Source: Ceratothoa steindachneri
Lineage: Eukaryota; Arthropoda; Malacostraca; Isopoda; Cymothoidae
Assembly (NCBI GenBank): GCA_963969495.1
Contig: OZ018325.1
Location: 201,787,223-201,851,222 of the forward strand
Length of the DNA stretch: 64,000 nt
Reading direction: 5' to 3'
Shown here: piece after piece, positions 12,180 to 23,238 of the stretch
How the letters are laid out: each line of letters starts with the position of its first letter
Numbering within the stretch: the stretch's first letter is position 1
The notes under the pieces: model-generated
What the model was told of the DNA's origin: nothing
The model's input: only the letters and a program-made list of their open reading frames with translations
Database searches by the model: none
Program-made: the position numbers and the translations under genes

Positions 12180-12270
12180 ATTCTGAGCCATTTCCTTTTT
12201 TTATCCATGTATTCATTTTGTTCATAAAAGAAATTTGTGTATTCAACCATATAATAAGAAAACGCGTATC

Positions 12271-12273
<3 letters not shown>

Positions 12274-12334
<61 letters not shown>
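12274..12334. repeat. (TA)n tract
   Basis: About 61 bp of uninterrupted TA repeat. Confidence 0.98.
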
Positions 12335-12336
<2 letters not shown>

Positions 12337-12708
12337 TTTTGTTTATCTGTGTACAATGAATTACTTTTATATCCTTAATTTATTTTTTTTTTAGTTTTGT
12401 ATAATCGTAGGATAAACCCACCCTCGCGCAAGTGAGCCCCACTTAATGGTAGCATAGAAAAAAAATATCCTTCGGCAACCATGCCGTAGCATTATATAAC
12501 CTTGTGTATATGTATGGTTCCCCCCACCCCCTCACATTTGCTCCACAATTTTGTTCTTTGGCTCTATTTTGAACATTTTTCTTGGGTATTCACAACTTTA
12601 TCTACTATTGTCATGCGACTTTAAGTTATAACCCCCCTCCCCACTAATCATTTTCTGATGTCATTTCTTCCCATGAAGTTCCATCTGGGAATGGAGGAAT
12701 GTCAGAGA
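12335..12708. other. Unassigned AT-rich spacer
   Basis: No coding similarity or structure recognised. Confidence 0.4.
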
Positions 12709-12714
12709 TCAGAA

Positions 12715-12747
<33 letters not shown>

Positions 12748-12775
12748 GAGAGAGAGAAAGGAAGAGAGAGAGAGT
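12709..12775. repeat. (GA)n microsatellite
   Basis: Imperfect GA repeat with a few AC and AA interruptions. The charged RERERE reading frames across it are artefacts. Confidence 0.95.
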
Positions 12776-13735
12776 TACAAGGAGTTACAAGGATAGTAAG
12801 TACCTCAAAAGAACATTCGTTCCATTTCAATGGAGGTACTTATTTTTTTGTATTTATTTGCTACATCGCAGAAAGCCTCGACAAGTTTGAGAGCTCAAAA
12901 TGGTCCCATCTGGAGTCGGACAAAGTTTCGCTTCGCCGACTTAAGAACCTTCTCGCGATCGTGCTAAAAGGGCGAGACTACTTCGCTTGCCGATGCGTCG
13001 AGGCCTGGAACCCTTCCCTTCTGACGGAGGAGAAAAAACCTCACCCGACCCCACTATATATTCTCCGGAGCTAGAGTTGGAAGGCAGTATCCGCCGTCTG
13101 CCCGCTCCGTCAGTATCTTCTGCCCGCCTCCCGTCAGTACCTTCTATTCGCGTCTCGTTGGACTCTGCACAATTCTCGCAGAACCCTTTAAGTTCTTGGA
13201 CTTCTCGATTAATTTGCGTGAGTCCAGCCCATACTTGTTCTACCACTTCTCGAACGCAACGCGCCCAATCTTAATTCGTGTGCTAACTCGAAAACAAGAT
13301 TTAAGTTCATCCCGTAAAAGTCATTGTAAAAAGAGTTGCAACGCGCAACTCTCCTGTGCGACTGCTGTCTATACTTGTGTAACCTTCCATAGTCGGCTTC
13401 GTATACGCTCAAGGTCATTCAAGCGATTCTAAGTCAATATTGTTCGTTTGTTTGTACGGCGACCGTCCCCACCAAGTCTTCCCCCCTTTCAGCCGATGAG
13501 ACTCGTGTACGTCTAATGTGTATATAGTTTGTTCTAAAACCCCTTATAAGCTTGTAAAATAATATTAATTTGCATATTAGTAAAGTTATTTTTGTACCCG
13601 TTTTTCTATTATCTGGAACCTCCAAGATAATCGACAAATTTGGCCAACCTACATTTAGTTAATTCGCACTCTGCTTGTATTATAAATTTCTAACGCACAT
13701 AGACCTCATCGGCCTTGGCTGAGAAACGCAGAAAG
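12776..13735. other. Unassigned; possible decayed LTR at its right end
   Basis: The segment around 13540-13650 has an AATAATATTAATTTGC stretch, then TTATTTTTGTACCCG, then TATCTGGAACCTCCAAGATA. This is reminiscent of an LTR end followed by leader sequence, but no partner LTR was found. A minus-strand frame at 12941-13246 is rich in E, R and S and might be gag leader; I cannot support that. Confidence 0.25.
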
Positions 13736-15110
13736 GGTTAACTTGGCCCTAATCTACGACACTCACCCAGATGTCGAAGCATGTCCTACGGAACATTGGG
13801 TGGCCGAGGAGCTGGGTCAGTGCACGAAGAGAGTGCGAAACGCAACTCCCTCAATGTAAACCTGTCGGTAAAGGGTTCTCCCCCTCTGGAGGTAAAGTCA
13901 AATCAGCGGCATTCCGCAAAATTACGACGCGCATTGCATGTTGGCGGAGCAGCATCCCGGCTAGAGAATGCTTAAAAGCGTTTGCGAATGACTCCGACAT
14001 GGACGCCTGGTCAGAGATCGTGGTCCAATTATACTGGAGAACGGGAGGGGTGGCCTATGAGATATTGCCCCGAATCCTTTTGACTCGCTTCCACAGCTCT
14101 CCAGGTGGGGTCTTTATCCTAAGTGAAGACACGTATACCCGTAAGGAAGAGTGGCGTGCTTGCTTCGAAGCATACTCGAACCTAGCTCTAGCTCGACGAA
14201 ATTCACTGATAGTGAAATCCTTCAGTCGTAGCTTATAGCGCATGGGGGCATAACGCTTCTGTTTGAGGACCAACTCACACTTGGCTGAACAACGTGGAAG
14301 CGGTCGGCGTGGAAAACGTCCAGACTTTCTAGGAATAGTAGTTAGGCCCGCGGCGATGAGGTTGCCGGAGAAGAACTCAACGGCCGATGCAGCTGCCCAG
14401 AAAATGATATTTGAATGGAAAGTAATCACTACCATGGAGGTCATATCGACTACCACCAACCCCAAATCAGAATGTGCATCCGGAGAGCACAAAAATAGAT
14501 CGAGACAGGAAAATTAAGTGGTTCTCGGGCAGTGTTGCGTAAGCTCATCCACATTTAGCCCACCTATATTCGGCTCATCGATTAGGTCAGCAAGGACCTG
14601 ACCCTTGAGATTGATCGAGTAGTTTCCCCAGAAGGGGTGTCTACCCTTCAGCCCTCCACGCAGGAGAAAGGGCCAGAAGTCCCCCGCTTCGAAGTCGGCT
14701 GACGGTGGAATGTACTCATAAATAAGAGTATACTGCCTATTCAGGTGCAGCTGCATAGCTACTACCTGAAAGGAGGTATCTAAAGCGAAGAGAAGAACGG
14801 AGACATCATGCCGGGTGTACTTCGAGCATCGTCCTGCCCATCCCAAATCCTGTGGTGGGGGTCGCAAAACCATTATATCCTGGGAAGGTGGGCAGGGGGC
14901 ACGAGCCCTGCATGATCTGCAAAAATATAGCTAAGGCTGTACAGCTTATCCCAGTTGGCCCGGAGTCCACGGCAATTCAATTGAAGGAATATGCCTTCCA
15001 GGCCTAGCTCGGAGGAAATACAGGGTTTCTCTTCGAAGAGAATATACCTGACGGGAACGGCCGTACGATTTACGGAGGCAGAACTCCGGGCGCTGTTGAC
15101 CAGGCAATGC
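13736..15110 (-). pseudogene. I-type LINE endonuclease and RT start, copy 3
   Basis: The endonuclease starts with IFLQLNCRGLRANWDKLYSL near 15000 and continues with VAMQLHLNRQYTLIYEYIPP. GRHPFWGNYSINLKGQVLAD lacks the preceding GDFN Asp. CSPDAHSDLGLVVVDMTSM then aligns with the CSPDVxxDFxWxVVDDLHGSDH block, where the SDH motif is lost. The linker has LWKRVKRIRGNIS, and the RT begins with FTLRELRFALSSCTDPAPRP. Frameshifts fall near 14500 and 14240. Confidence 0.7.
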
Positions 15111-15169
15111 ACTGAAGTCGCTGTCGCCATCGAGGACTTATCGGAGGAGGTTGGGCTCGCCATACAAGT

Positions 15170-17390
15170 CTTTTCCTTCACACGCTTCAAAACTTTAGGC
15201 AGGCTGGGCAGTTTCGGAGGCGGGGTCGCTCTTTTGGAGGATCCACCGTCTTCGAGCCACCTAACCTACCACTGGGTGTGGGCATAGTAGTCTAAGGTCC
15301 TTTAGTGCTGTTCTCCTTAGGTGGGCAGCTTTACGAACGCCGGAAGATGGCCTTACGATCATCTTCAGGGGTGTTGGCCTCTTGTGAGTCTAAAAACTCA
15401 GTTGAGATGCACGGCCGTTTCGCCTTACGGAAAACGGTCACGCTGGGTGAAGGGTGTGGGGAGCCCTAGTTTTATATGGGGTTGGGTGCGATCCCTCTGT
15501 ACCGGCAGCTTCACCAGGGAAGCCCCCAGGGGGTTAGAAACACCCAGAAGGTTTCCGAATAGGCGCGGAAACGACCATGCTCGTAGGCCTTGAGGGACCA
15601 GGAGCAGAGACCCTCTTTCTTATCATTGAGGCATAAGACTCCCCGGGCAGCGCCGGGCGCGCCAAGACCAAGTCCTTAGCCTTGCGAAATGAGAGACGAT
15701 CCTTGGCCTGAACGGCCAGGATTAACTTCTCAAGGAGATACGCTCCACATTGCTTCGAAAAAGCGGGATGCGGCTCTGCACAATTGACAGACTTGGCTAC
15801 ACACGATTTTTACTTATCATGTACAGCCTTGAAGCAACTTATACAGACTTCGGATAACCCCTACTTTTCTCGTCTACAGGAGCGGTTCATGTGGCCAAAT
15901 CTGTGGCAGTATCAGCACCTCCGCGGCAATGGCATGAATGCCTTTACACGTTAGCGATACTAACTGGAACGCACCGACTCAGGGAGCCTGTCACAGTCGA
16001 ACGTGACCAAGAGTGTAGTGTTGGGTCTCGGTACCCCTCCCTCTTTTCTCATTCACATGTTCGACCTTGACCGCTCTTTGGTTGGCCAGCTCTAACGTGA
16101 TCTCATCTATAGAGTAGTGCATAAGTTCACTGGCATAAACTACTCCTTTCACAAAATTCATGTTAAAGGCAGCGTCACACTCACTAGCTTGCCATCAATT
16201 GTCTGAAGAGCCCCAATCTTGGCCCCCTCGGCGGGATTCAGAGCATTCGCAAGAAGGTTTCCGTCCAAAGAACGGGTGACCTTCGGCTCTCTACCAATCA
16301 GTATAGCTAGTGCTCTTCTGTGATTGAACATGTTGCCCTTGGCCAACATGTTACCATCAGTGGGGCGAAAAACTAGAAAGTGTTTGAAGTCAGCAGGCTC
16401 GAAAACGCCAGGTAACTTCTGAATGAGGGGCCCCGACGTAATCGAGATTCCCCTCGCTCACCGGGGGGAACAAAACAACGGGGGCGGATGTGCCGAGCTT
16501 GGCTTGGTCGCTTACTAAAACAGCAGCAGACCCGTCCGTTCTCTTGACTCCCGCGGAGCGAAAGGAGCCCTTAGTCTTTTTTGTCTTACGATTTCTTTTT
16601 TTTTTTAGGAGAAGAGGGTGGGTAATGTATCCGCCGTTCTCCTCCGCCGGAAGGAGGTCATAGGCCAGATGGACCGGCATTTGTAAGATACTTTTCTGAA
16701 ATGGAGAATGTCTTGGTTGTCACAGAGACACCAGAAGGGCGAGGATATTCCTCCTATCCTTGTAAGTCCTCTGGGACCCGAGCCGTGTGAGGAGGAGCTT
16801 GCACAGGGGCGGACTCATGTTCTGTGGTTGGCATCGTGCACGTGTTTAGCCCCATAGAAGATTTTACCGTTTGGAGCAGGGTTACCTCAGGAACAATGTC
16901 CATCTCAGGAGGGGGCTCCATGTGGCCATCTCCCGCACAAGACACAACGAATACCATTTGAGGTTCCTATTTTTTGCTCTACTGCCAGCGAAACGGCATG
17001 CGTCGGGAAAGAGAGGGGGGCAGGTACCTTAACGCCCTATAGACTTGTCATCCATGCAATCATGACATTAGAGGTCACGGGCCGACGGATCTTTTAATCC
17101 CTTGCTTCCCTAAAGGGGTTGGCCATATCGAGCCCCTCCCACCGGGAGCGGTCAATTATGGGCCTCTTGCCTGCTTTCTTGGCTCTCCCTCGGCCCAGCA
17201 ACGGAGAGACAGCCGATGTAGAAGAGGAGTCGCCCAAAGGCGCCTCTATAGAAGGGAATGAGAGTGAGTGCCCTGCATCCGTAGGTCTAGGAGAGGAGTA
17301 AGCCCCCTCTCGCGTAAAAAAGGTTTGGAGAGACCCCTGAGAAAGCACAGCCTCCCCCTTTTCTACTATGGAGCTACCCGAGGGCAATAA
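15170..17390 (-). pseudogene. I-type LINE ORF1, copy 3
   Basis: Minus-strand pieces include RSRWEGLDMANPFREARD near 17100, comparable with RIDYSRYERLDWANPLKRD at 58900 on the plus strand. An RRM-like stretch at 16158-16349 reads EPKVTRSLDGNLLANAL. A knuckle region at about 15860-15960 reads CYCHRFGHMNRSCRREK, and LVLARPALPGES lies near the end. These are the usual parts of I-type ORF1 nucleic-acid-binding proteins. Many stops; inactive. Confidence 0.65.
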
Positions 17391-17400
17391 AGGGGAAGTG

Positions 17401-18477
<1,077 letters not shown>

Positions 18478-18574
18478 TACTTTTAGTCAGCCACCCTCAA
18501 AGACCAAGACCAACCTTAGTAAGTAAAAGTGTAATAAAATTAGCCCTGTGGAGAGAAAGAAATATCATTTTCAG

Positions 18575-18580
<6 letters not shown>

Positions 18581-18648
<68 letters not shown>
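18581..18648. repeat. (TA)n tract
   Basis: About 68 bp of TA repeat, immediately left of a Penelope-like fragment. Confidence 0.98.
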
Positions 18649-18651
<3 letters not shown>

Positions 18652-18659
18652 TTAATTGT

Positions 18660-18920
18660 AAAGACAGAATCCCGCCAGAAGCCAAGCGCTCCGTCATTTA
18701 CAAATTTACTTGCCCCGGATGTAATTTGGGGAATTGCATAGGAATTAAGGTGCGCTCGCTGAAGGCAAATTCTGTTCTCATATGGGAATTAGTCACATGA
18801 CCGGAAATGTTCTATCAAAGAAAGAGTTTTCACCCGTTCGGCTACATTCGGCTCCAATGTAAAATTGATGTATCCATTGAAGATTTCAAAATCCTAAAGA
18901 CCATCTCTGACCCATTACAC
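18660..18920 (+). pseudogene. Penelope-like element GIY-YIG fragment
   Basis: The plus strand encodes SVIYKFTCPGCNLGNCIGIK and, after a frameshift, HMTGNVLSKKEFSPVRLHS, ending near SIEDFKILK. This matches the layout of the GIY-YIG nuclease of Penelope-like elements (VYxFxCPxC...YIGxT...R..EH...). The catalytic tyrosine/glycine region is damaged (NCIGIK where YIGxT is expected). No RT part is present. Confidence 0.6.
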
Positions 18921-19470
18921 TGGTCAACACACTTTTTGCTGACTTATGTTTTGTAGTTGTTTTAACTAATTTTGACGTGTTGATTTCAAATATGGCATCT
19001 ATTTTTTTGTAACACGTCAGGTTTTTATTCTATAGCATTTTTTTTGTTACGACGTACTGCAATCCTCCAGTAAAGCAAGTTCCTTGAATACAGAGATCTT
19101 TGTGAGAGAAAAGTAGCAATCGTTTACATGATTTTATGGCTCCCACCACACCATAGGAATGCCAAATCCTAGTTGTTTCCTTGTGCCCCTTGTCCGTTGG
19201 CGTAGATTTTCAACACAAGGTATACAAACATTGTGCGGGGCCTACGGTATATCCTAATTTAATCTTAAAGTAAGCCAAGTAGGCTCTTTTCACTAAGATA
19301 CTAATGTTCATTCTCTGAGTTGGTGCTGTAAAACAACCACATATAACGAGTCAGCGGAATTCAAACATTTCCTTCGTAATGAGGCCAAACTACTGAATGT
19401 TAGTTCATAAAACAAATGTGAAAAGACACAAAATTATATTATACACAATTGCTTTATATATCCAATATAT

Positions 19471-19472
<2 letters not shown>
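18921..19472. other. Unassigned AT-rich region
   Basis: No domain recognised. It includes TTTTTTTG-rich stretches near 19000 and several short T runs. Confidence 0.4.

Positions 19473-19547
<75 letters not shown>
19473..19547. repeat. (TA)n tract
   Basis: About 75 bp of TA repeat. The sequence AATTGCTTTATATAT occurs on both sides (about 19447 and 19547). Confidence 0.98.
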
Positions 19548-19550
<3 letters not shown>

Positions 19551-20009
19551 GCTTTATATATACACCTCCAATTCCGTTCACTTGGTCGTAAGATAGCGTG
19601 CTCCTATGAGTGGGAGTAATATGGACGAGTCCATAAATAAAAATCTTGACGTGATAGAAGAAAACTATTGATATTTTAAAACTCAGTTACCCCCAATTTC
19701 CCCCAAACAGGTCTCAAACTTAAGTTAGCAGAAAAAAAAGTTAAAATTGATGACGTATTCAAGAATCAATGTTTCTAAAAAAAAATTTCGCCTACCTTGA
19801 ATTATGACTCCTTTTACCAACCACTACTTCTCTAAAATAAACCAAACCCCCTAATTTTTTTCTATCTTCTTACACCCCCTCACGCTTTCCCCGCCAGTCT
19901 TTGTTTAACAACTGTTCCCTAAAAGTTAGTGTTTTTTCCCTAAAAGGTTTCCAGTGTTATCTACATTTATTATTATTAAATTTAATTATCCATTGAATTA
20001 TCTAACTTT
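19548..20009. other. Unassigned AT-rich region
   Basis: No coding similarity seen. Pyrimidine-rich in the middle (19850-19960). Confidence 0.4.
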
Positions 20010-20150
20010 AAAACAACATTTCAGTAACCTGTACACCTCTAACGCCCCTCCCGCGCCCATATAAAGAGTCCGACCTATCTGCTACAACCCAAGAATTTAA
20101 ATTATTAACGTATAATATTAGTTTTTCATGGATTTTTGTTAATTCTTCCA

Positions 20151-20194
20151 GTACCAGAAGATGGGTGAAACATTTACTCGAAACGTTGTACAAT
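20151..20194 (+). ncRNA. Hammerhead-ribozyme-like motif (Penelope type), A
   Basis: The order is GTACC, CAGAAGAT, a 7-bp stem (GGGTGAA/TTTACTC, two G-T wobbles, ACA loop), GAAAC, GTT, GTAC. Hammerhead ribozymes have CUGANGA, stem II, GAAA, and a stem I formed by the two ends. Here the core differs by one base (CAGAAGA), and the flanking GTAC boxes can pair as stem I. Penelope-like elements are known to carry minimal hammerheads in their terminal repeats. The core substitution probably inactivates it, and stem III is not obvious. Confidence 0.4.
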
Positions 20195-20279
20195 CAAGTA
20201 AACTAAATGAACTTCACGTTTTTCGTCATATCCTTCATCCTGCAAACTAAATTACAGCTCAATAGGAAGAAGCACTTAT

Positions 20280-20281
<2 letters not shown>

Positions 20282-20346
<65 letters not shown>
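20282..20346. repeat. (TA)n tract
   Basis: About 65 bp of TA repeat, following the hammerhead-like module by about 90 bp. Confidence 0.98.
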
Positions 20347-20348
<2 letters not shown>

Positions 20349-20374
20349 TAATTAGGTAAAAGGCCATGTTGTAT

Positions 20375-20417
20375 GCAGCTTCTATTGAAGTCCACAGCTG
20401 TGGGCTTTAATAGAACC

Positions 20418-20420
<3 letters not shown>
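20375..20420. repeat. 46-bp near-perfect palindrome between two (TA)n tracts
   Basis: The sequence is symmetric about 20397/20398 (CCACAGCTGTGG core). Of 23 base pairs, 20 are Watson-Crick, 2 are G-T wobbles and one is a C-C mismatch. It sits in the 74-bp spacer between two long (TA)n tracts, which are themselves self-complementary. Confidence 0.85.

Positions 20421-20512
<92 letters not shown>
20421..20512. repeat. (TA)n tract
   Basis: About 92 bp of TA repeat. Its right edge is the 3' end of a minus-strand Penelope fragment. Confidence 0.98.
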
Positions 20513-20515
<3 letters not shown>

Positions 20516-20897
20516 GAATTAAACCACATTCCCTGAAGACAATTTAATTCAGAACAGTTTCGGTGTATCTCACACCCTTTCACAACTGACACTGGGCAGA
20601 AAATATATAAGAGAAAAGCATAACACAATATCCCCTCTTTTTCCCCCCAATCCCCTACTTGTGGCTAATCCGAGGGGGGGTTAGGCCTAAACATATTGAA
20701 GGGCTGACATTTTACTATTTTATTTATTTGCGATCTTATTACAGGATTAAAAGAAAATTGACCCTCAGATAGATTTAAATTAGGAACTGACGATATCAAG
20801 CTCGATTCTCAGATTCTTCTCTTAACATAGGCAGCCGATTTAAATACCATTTTACTTCCATTGAAATCGATCGTATGATTCTTGTCTCTAACATGGC
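20513..20897 (-). mobile_element. Penelope-like element 3' end, same family as 53-56 kb copy
   Basis: The reverse complement of this block matches the 3' end of the main Penelope element (about 55480-55890). Matching parts are the terminal coding part of the GIY-YIG domain, the TTCAATATGTTT-like stretch, the CCTCCCC..GATTAGCCACAAGTAG region at the stop, and a 3' UTR with GGGTGTGAGATAC and TGGTTTAATTCCTC. The 3' end abuts (TA)n. The 5' side ends at an inversion junction at about 20898. Confidence 0.85.
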
Positions 20898-20965
20898 CAA
20901 AAATTCCACTACTTTCGCTGGAAGTAAAATGTTATTTAAATCGGCCAACTAATTAATCTCAGTTT
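20898..20965 (+). mobile_element. Inverted Penelope segment
   Basis: Starting near 20919, TGGAAGTAAAATGTTATTTA and ATCGGCCAACTA repeat, in the opposite orientation, sequence present at 20823-20860 and in the main copy near 55515-55548. The two arms face each other across about 58 bp, so the insertion carries an internal inversion, a common product of Penelope and LINE target-primed integration. Confidence 0.7.
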
Positions 20966-20973
20966 TATTTAAA

Positions 20974-21240
20974 AACAAAAACATATTTCCTATTCCCTAA
21001 TAGTTAAGAGCCCTGCATTTTTATCCTTTGAATATTACCACCTCTGCTGCTTCCCATTTCCCATATAGTTAATTTATAAATATCTGATAACTTCTCTAGA
21101 AAATTCTTATGTTTGTATATATTTATAATCTCACATCCTTGAGAATGGGTTCCTACCCGAAACGTCGGTACCAAGAAGTTATAATATAATAATGAACTTC
21201 CTAAATTTAGCCTGCTTATTTATCCTAAAAATACGTATAC
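20974..21240 (+). repeat. 267-bp module, copy 1 (Penelope terminal-repeat-like)
   Basis: Almost identical to 24754-25020; the few differences include TTATCCTTTGAATATT versus TTATAATTTAAATATT. Both copies contain a hammerhead-like motif and lead into a (TA)n tract. Both begin with AACAAAAACATATTTCC next to Penelope coding sequence, so the module is likely the terminal repeat of a Penelope family. Confidence 0.8.
21138..21172 (+). ncRNA. Hammerhead-ribozyme-like motif, B1
   Basis: CCTTGAGAAT precedes a 4-bp stem GGGT/ACCC with a TCCT loop. GAAAC, GTC and GGTACC follow. The stem II and GAAAC parts fit a hammerhead, and the CUGANGA box is replaced by CTTGAGA. Inside the 267-bp module. Confidence 0.35.
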
Positions 21241-21272
21241 GCCTGGCAACACGCAACCACTCTGCTCTCTTA

Positions 21273-21274
<2 letters not shown>

Positions 21275-21335
<61 letters not shown>

Positions 21336-21344
21336 CATATATAT
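21275..21344. repeat. (TA)n tract with short ACAT interruption
   Basis: Pure TA to 21330, then ACATACATATATAT. Confidence 0.95.
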
Positions 21345-22547
21345 TCCATCTCCTTATCCACTTTACGTGTGATATAATCTATATATTCGAACAGATAGAT
21401 TCTCCAGGCATGATTTAGCTTTCCTGAATCTATGCTCTCACTCAACAAGTGCTACTTTCTAAATAACTAGCTATCCAATTTTAACCACCTCGAAGTATCT
21501 CCCTAAATCTAAGAGATCTAACAACTATTTTCTCAAGAGCGAGTAAAGCACTTTCCATTCCCTACCACCCCCCACCCACCCCCTGCCCGGTGGTTTCTCC
21601 GCAGCTTAGCCGCCGACCATCTCTTGTCTACACTGGATAGGTTGGGTATCGGCGGTACCCTCACTATGTGGTTATGCATACATTTCGTTTTCTATTCTGG
21701 GGCAACATGTCCGATCCTAAAAATTTTAAAACACTATTTGGCTTCAAATTCATTCATGATCAGGCCCTTCTAAAGACAAAGATAAATGCTAATTAAACTC
21801 CTTGACATGGATAACAGGAGGAGGGCTCAACTTAAAAACTCGAACCTACCATGGCAAGTCCTATTTCTCATTCAAAATCTACACGAGATTAGGCTGTTTC
21901 GAAAGCGTCCACCACCCAACCAACCCTAGTTTCCCTCCCACACCACCCTTATCCCCTCCCCCACAATATCCCAGCACCCCTAAACCTCACTTACCAGGCC
22001 CGTTCCCCAAAACTTCTCTCCCCTTGCCCATTCCCCAAAACACTCTCCAGACCATTTTATCAAGAACCGACACGAGAACAGAATATCATGCTTAATTTTG
22101 ACAAAGGAAGACAAACGCTTGAGATTCTAGATCACAACATAATTGTATACAATCTAAGTATTCCAAGGATTGTTCACGAGAGTTCTAAGCTCATTGATAA
22201 CATTAAATCTTACAATTTTGGTCTTTTTCGTGCCCACTTTAAACTTTAAATTTGAAGGAAATTTTGAACTTTGATATCCTTTAGGAAATATAAAGTGAAA
22301 TTTCGTCGTTCATTTTTTACTATAGATAATGAAATAATGCTCAATAAAGGTAGACATTAAAAAGATAAATTCAAGTCCCGTCAATAGATAGAATGTAATA
22401 GAATGTACAATATTTTAGAAGGAGCAATATTGTTGAGAATCGAAACCGATATCTTTTTTATCGTCACCATGGCAAGAGCAAAATATGAACAACAAAAGGG
22501 AACTATGAGAAGGAGGGAGTATCGATGTCAAAACACGAGCCTAAGCA

Positions 22548-22551
<4 letters not shown>
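21345..22551. other. Unassigned region
   Basis: About 1.2 kb with no recognised gene. It is C-rich at 21560-21600 and 21910-22050, giving a proline-rich frame (21802-22095) that looks like chance. AT-rich otherwise. Confidence 0.4.

Positions 22552-22592
<41 letters not shown>
22552..22592. repeat. (CT)n microsatellite
   Basis: About 41 bp of CT repeat joined directly to (TA)n. Confidence 0.97.

Positions 22593-22632
<40 letters not shown>
22593..22632. repeat. (TA)n tract
   Basis: About 40 bp of TA repeat, continuous with (CT)n on the left. Confidence 0.97.
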
Positions 22633-22635
<3 letters not shown>

Positions 22636-23236
22636 CGTAAGCCAATTAGGAAGTGCATGGGCTCCTTCAGGATGACGTAGTGCTGTTGATTAATTATTTA
22701 CGGTTTCATGTTGAAATCCCAGTCGCTGGAGTTGGCAATAAGCGGCCAACTCGTCTGAGTAAATGCTTGAACCTGCTTCCACCTCTCTTTGAATGATTTG
22801 AATAAGAGTCTCAGCATTGCGCTTTTCCCCATAGAAGTAGCGTACATCTCATCCTCGAATCAAACCAATCACCCATGGCCCGCTGATTCTTCACCCATGA
22901 TTGCGATTGCATCCTGTAAAGGGCCCTTTTTTTCTTAAAAACAATGTAGCACTTTTTTTACTGGCAGCAACAGTGCAGTAAAATTCACGCAGCAGCATCT
23001 TAGAAGGGTGTATGCAAACTGATATCATTTAAACTATTACAAACAAAACGAAAACTTTGAAATGTGAGTTCGCATGTGAACACAATCTAAGCGGCAGTTC
23101 ACTGGTCTAGTATGCGGGTAAGGACCCATACTAAACCAGGACCAAGTAGCCAACCAAACCATCACATTATTATTATTTGCTGATAATACTTCTAATTTAA
23201 ACCGATTTTTAAGGTTAGTGGTATTGGAGGGGAGTG
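22633..23236. other. Unassigned; possible decayed coding on minus strand
   Basis: Reading the minus strand from 22900 to 22690 gives FKERWKQVQAFTQTSWPLIA and neighbouring protein-like stretches separated by stops. I do not recognise the family. The segment adjacent to the mariner (23150-23236) may be Penelope 3' sequence interrupted by that insertion. Confidence 0.25.
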
Positions 23237-23238
23237 TA

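Larger units (their letters stand above)
13736..17400 (-). mobile_element. I-type LINE, copy 3: ORF1 to RT start
   Basis: In minus-strand order it holds ORF1 (17390 to about 15170), endonuclease (about 15100-14060) and the EN-RT linker with the start of RT (14240-13770). It then stops abruptly. The truncation removes most of RT, RNase H and the 3' UTR, which is unusual for a LINE (normally the 5' end is lost) and suggests a later deletion or insertion at about 13736. Confidence 0.75.

Noticed and set aside
12658..13074. Arg/Glu-rich frames across 12.7 kb
   Set aside because: Translation of a (GA)n microsatellite with AT-rich flank.
12941..13246. Possible retroviral-type gag leader on the minus strand
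   Set aside because: No zinc knuckle or neighbouring pol; composition alone is not enough.
13540..13660. LTR-like end with TATCTGGAACCTCC-type leader
   Set aside because: No second LTR, no target duplication and no primer-binding match that I can confirm; mentioned only as a possibility.
21802..22095. Proline-rich 97-residue plus-strand frame
   Set aside because: Comes from C-rich, low-complexity DNA with no conserved domain or start context.
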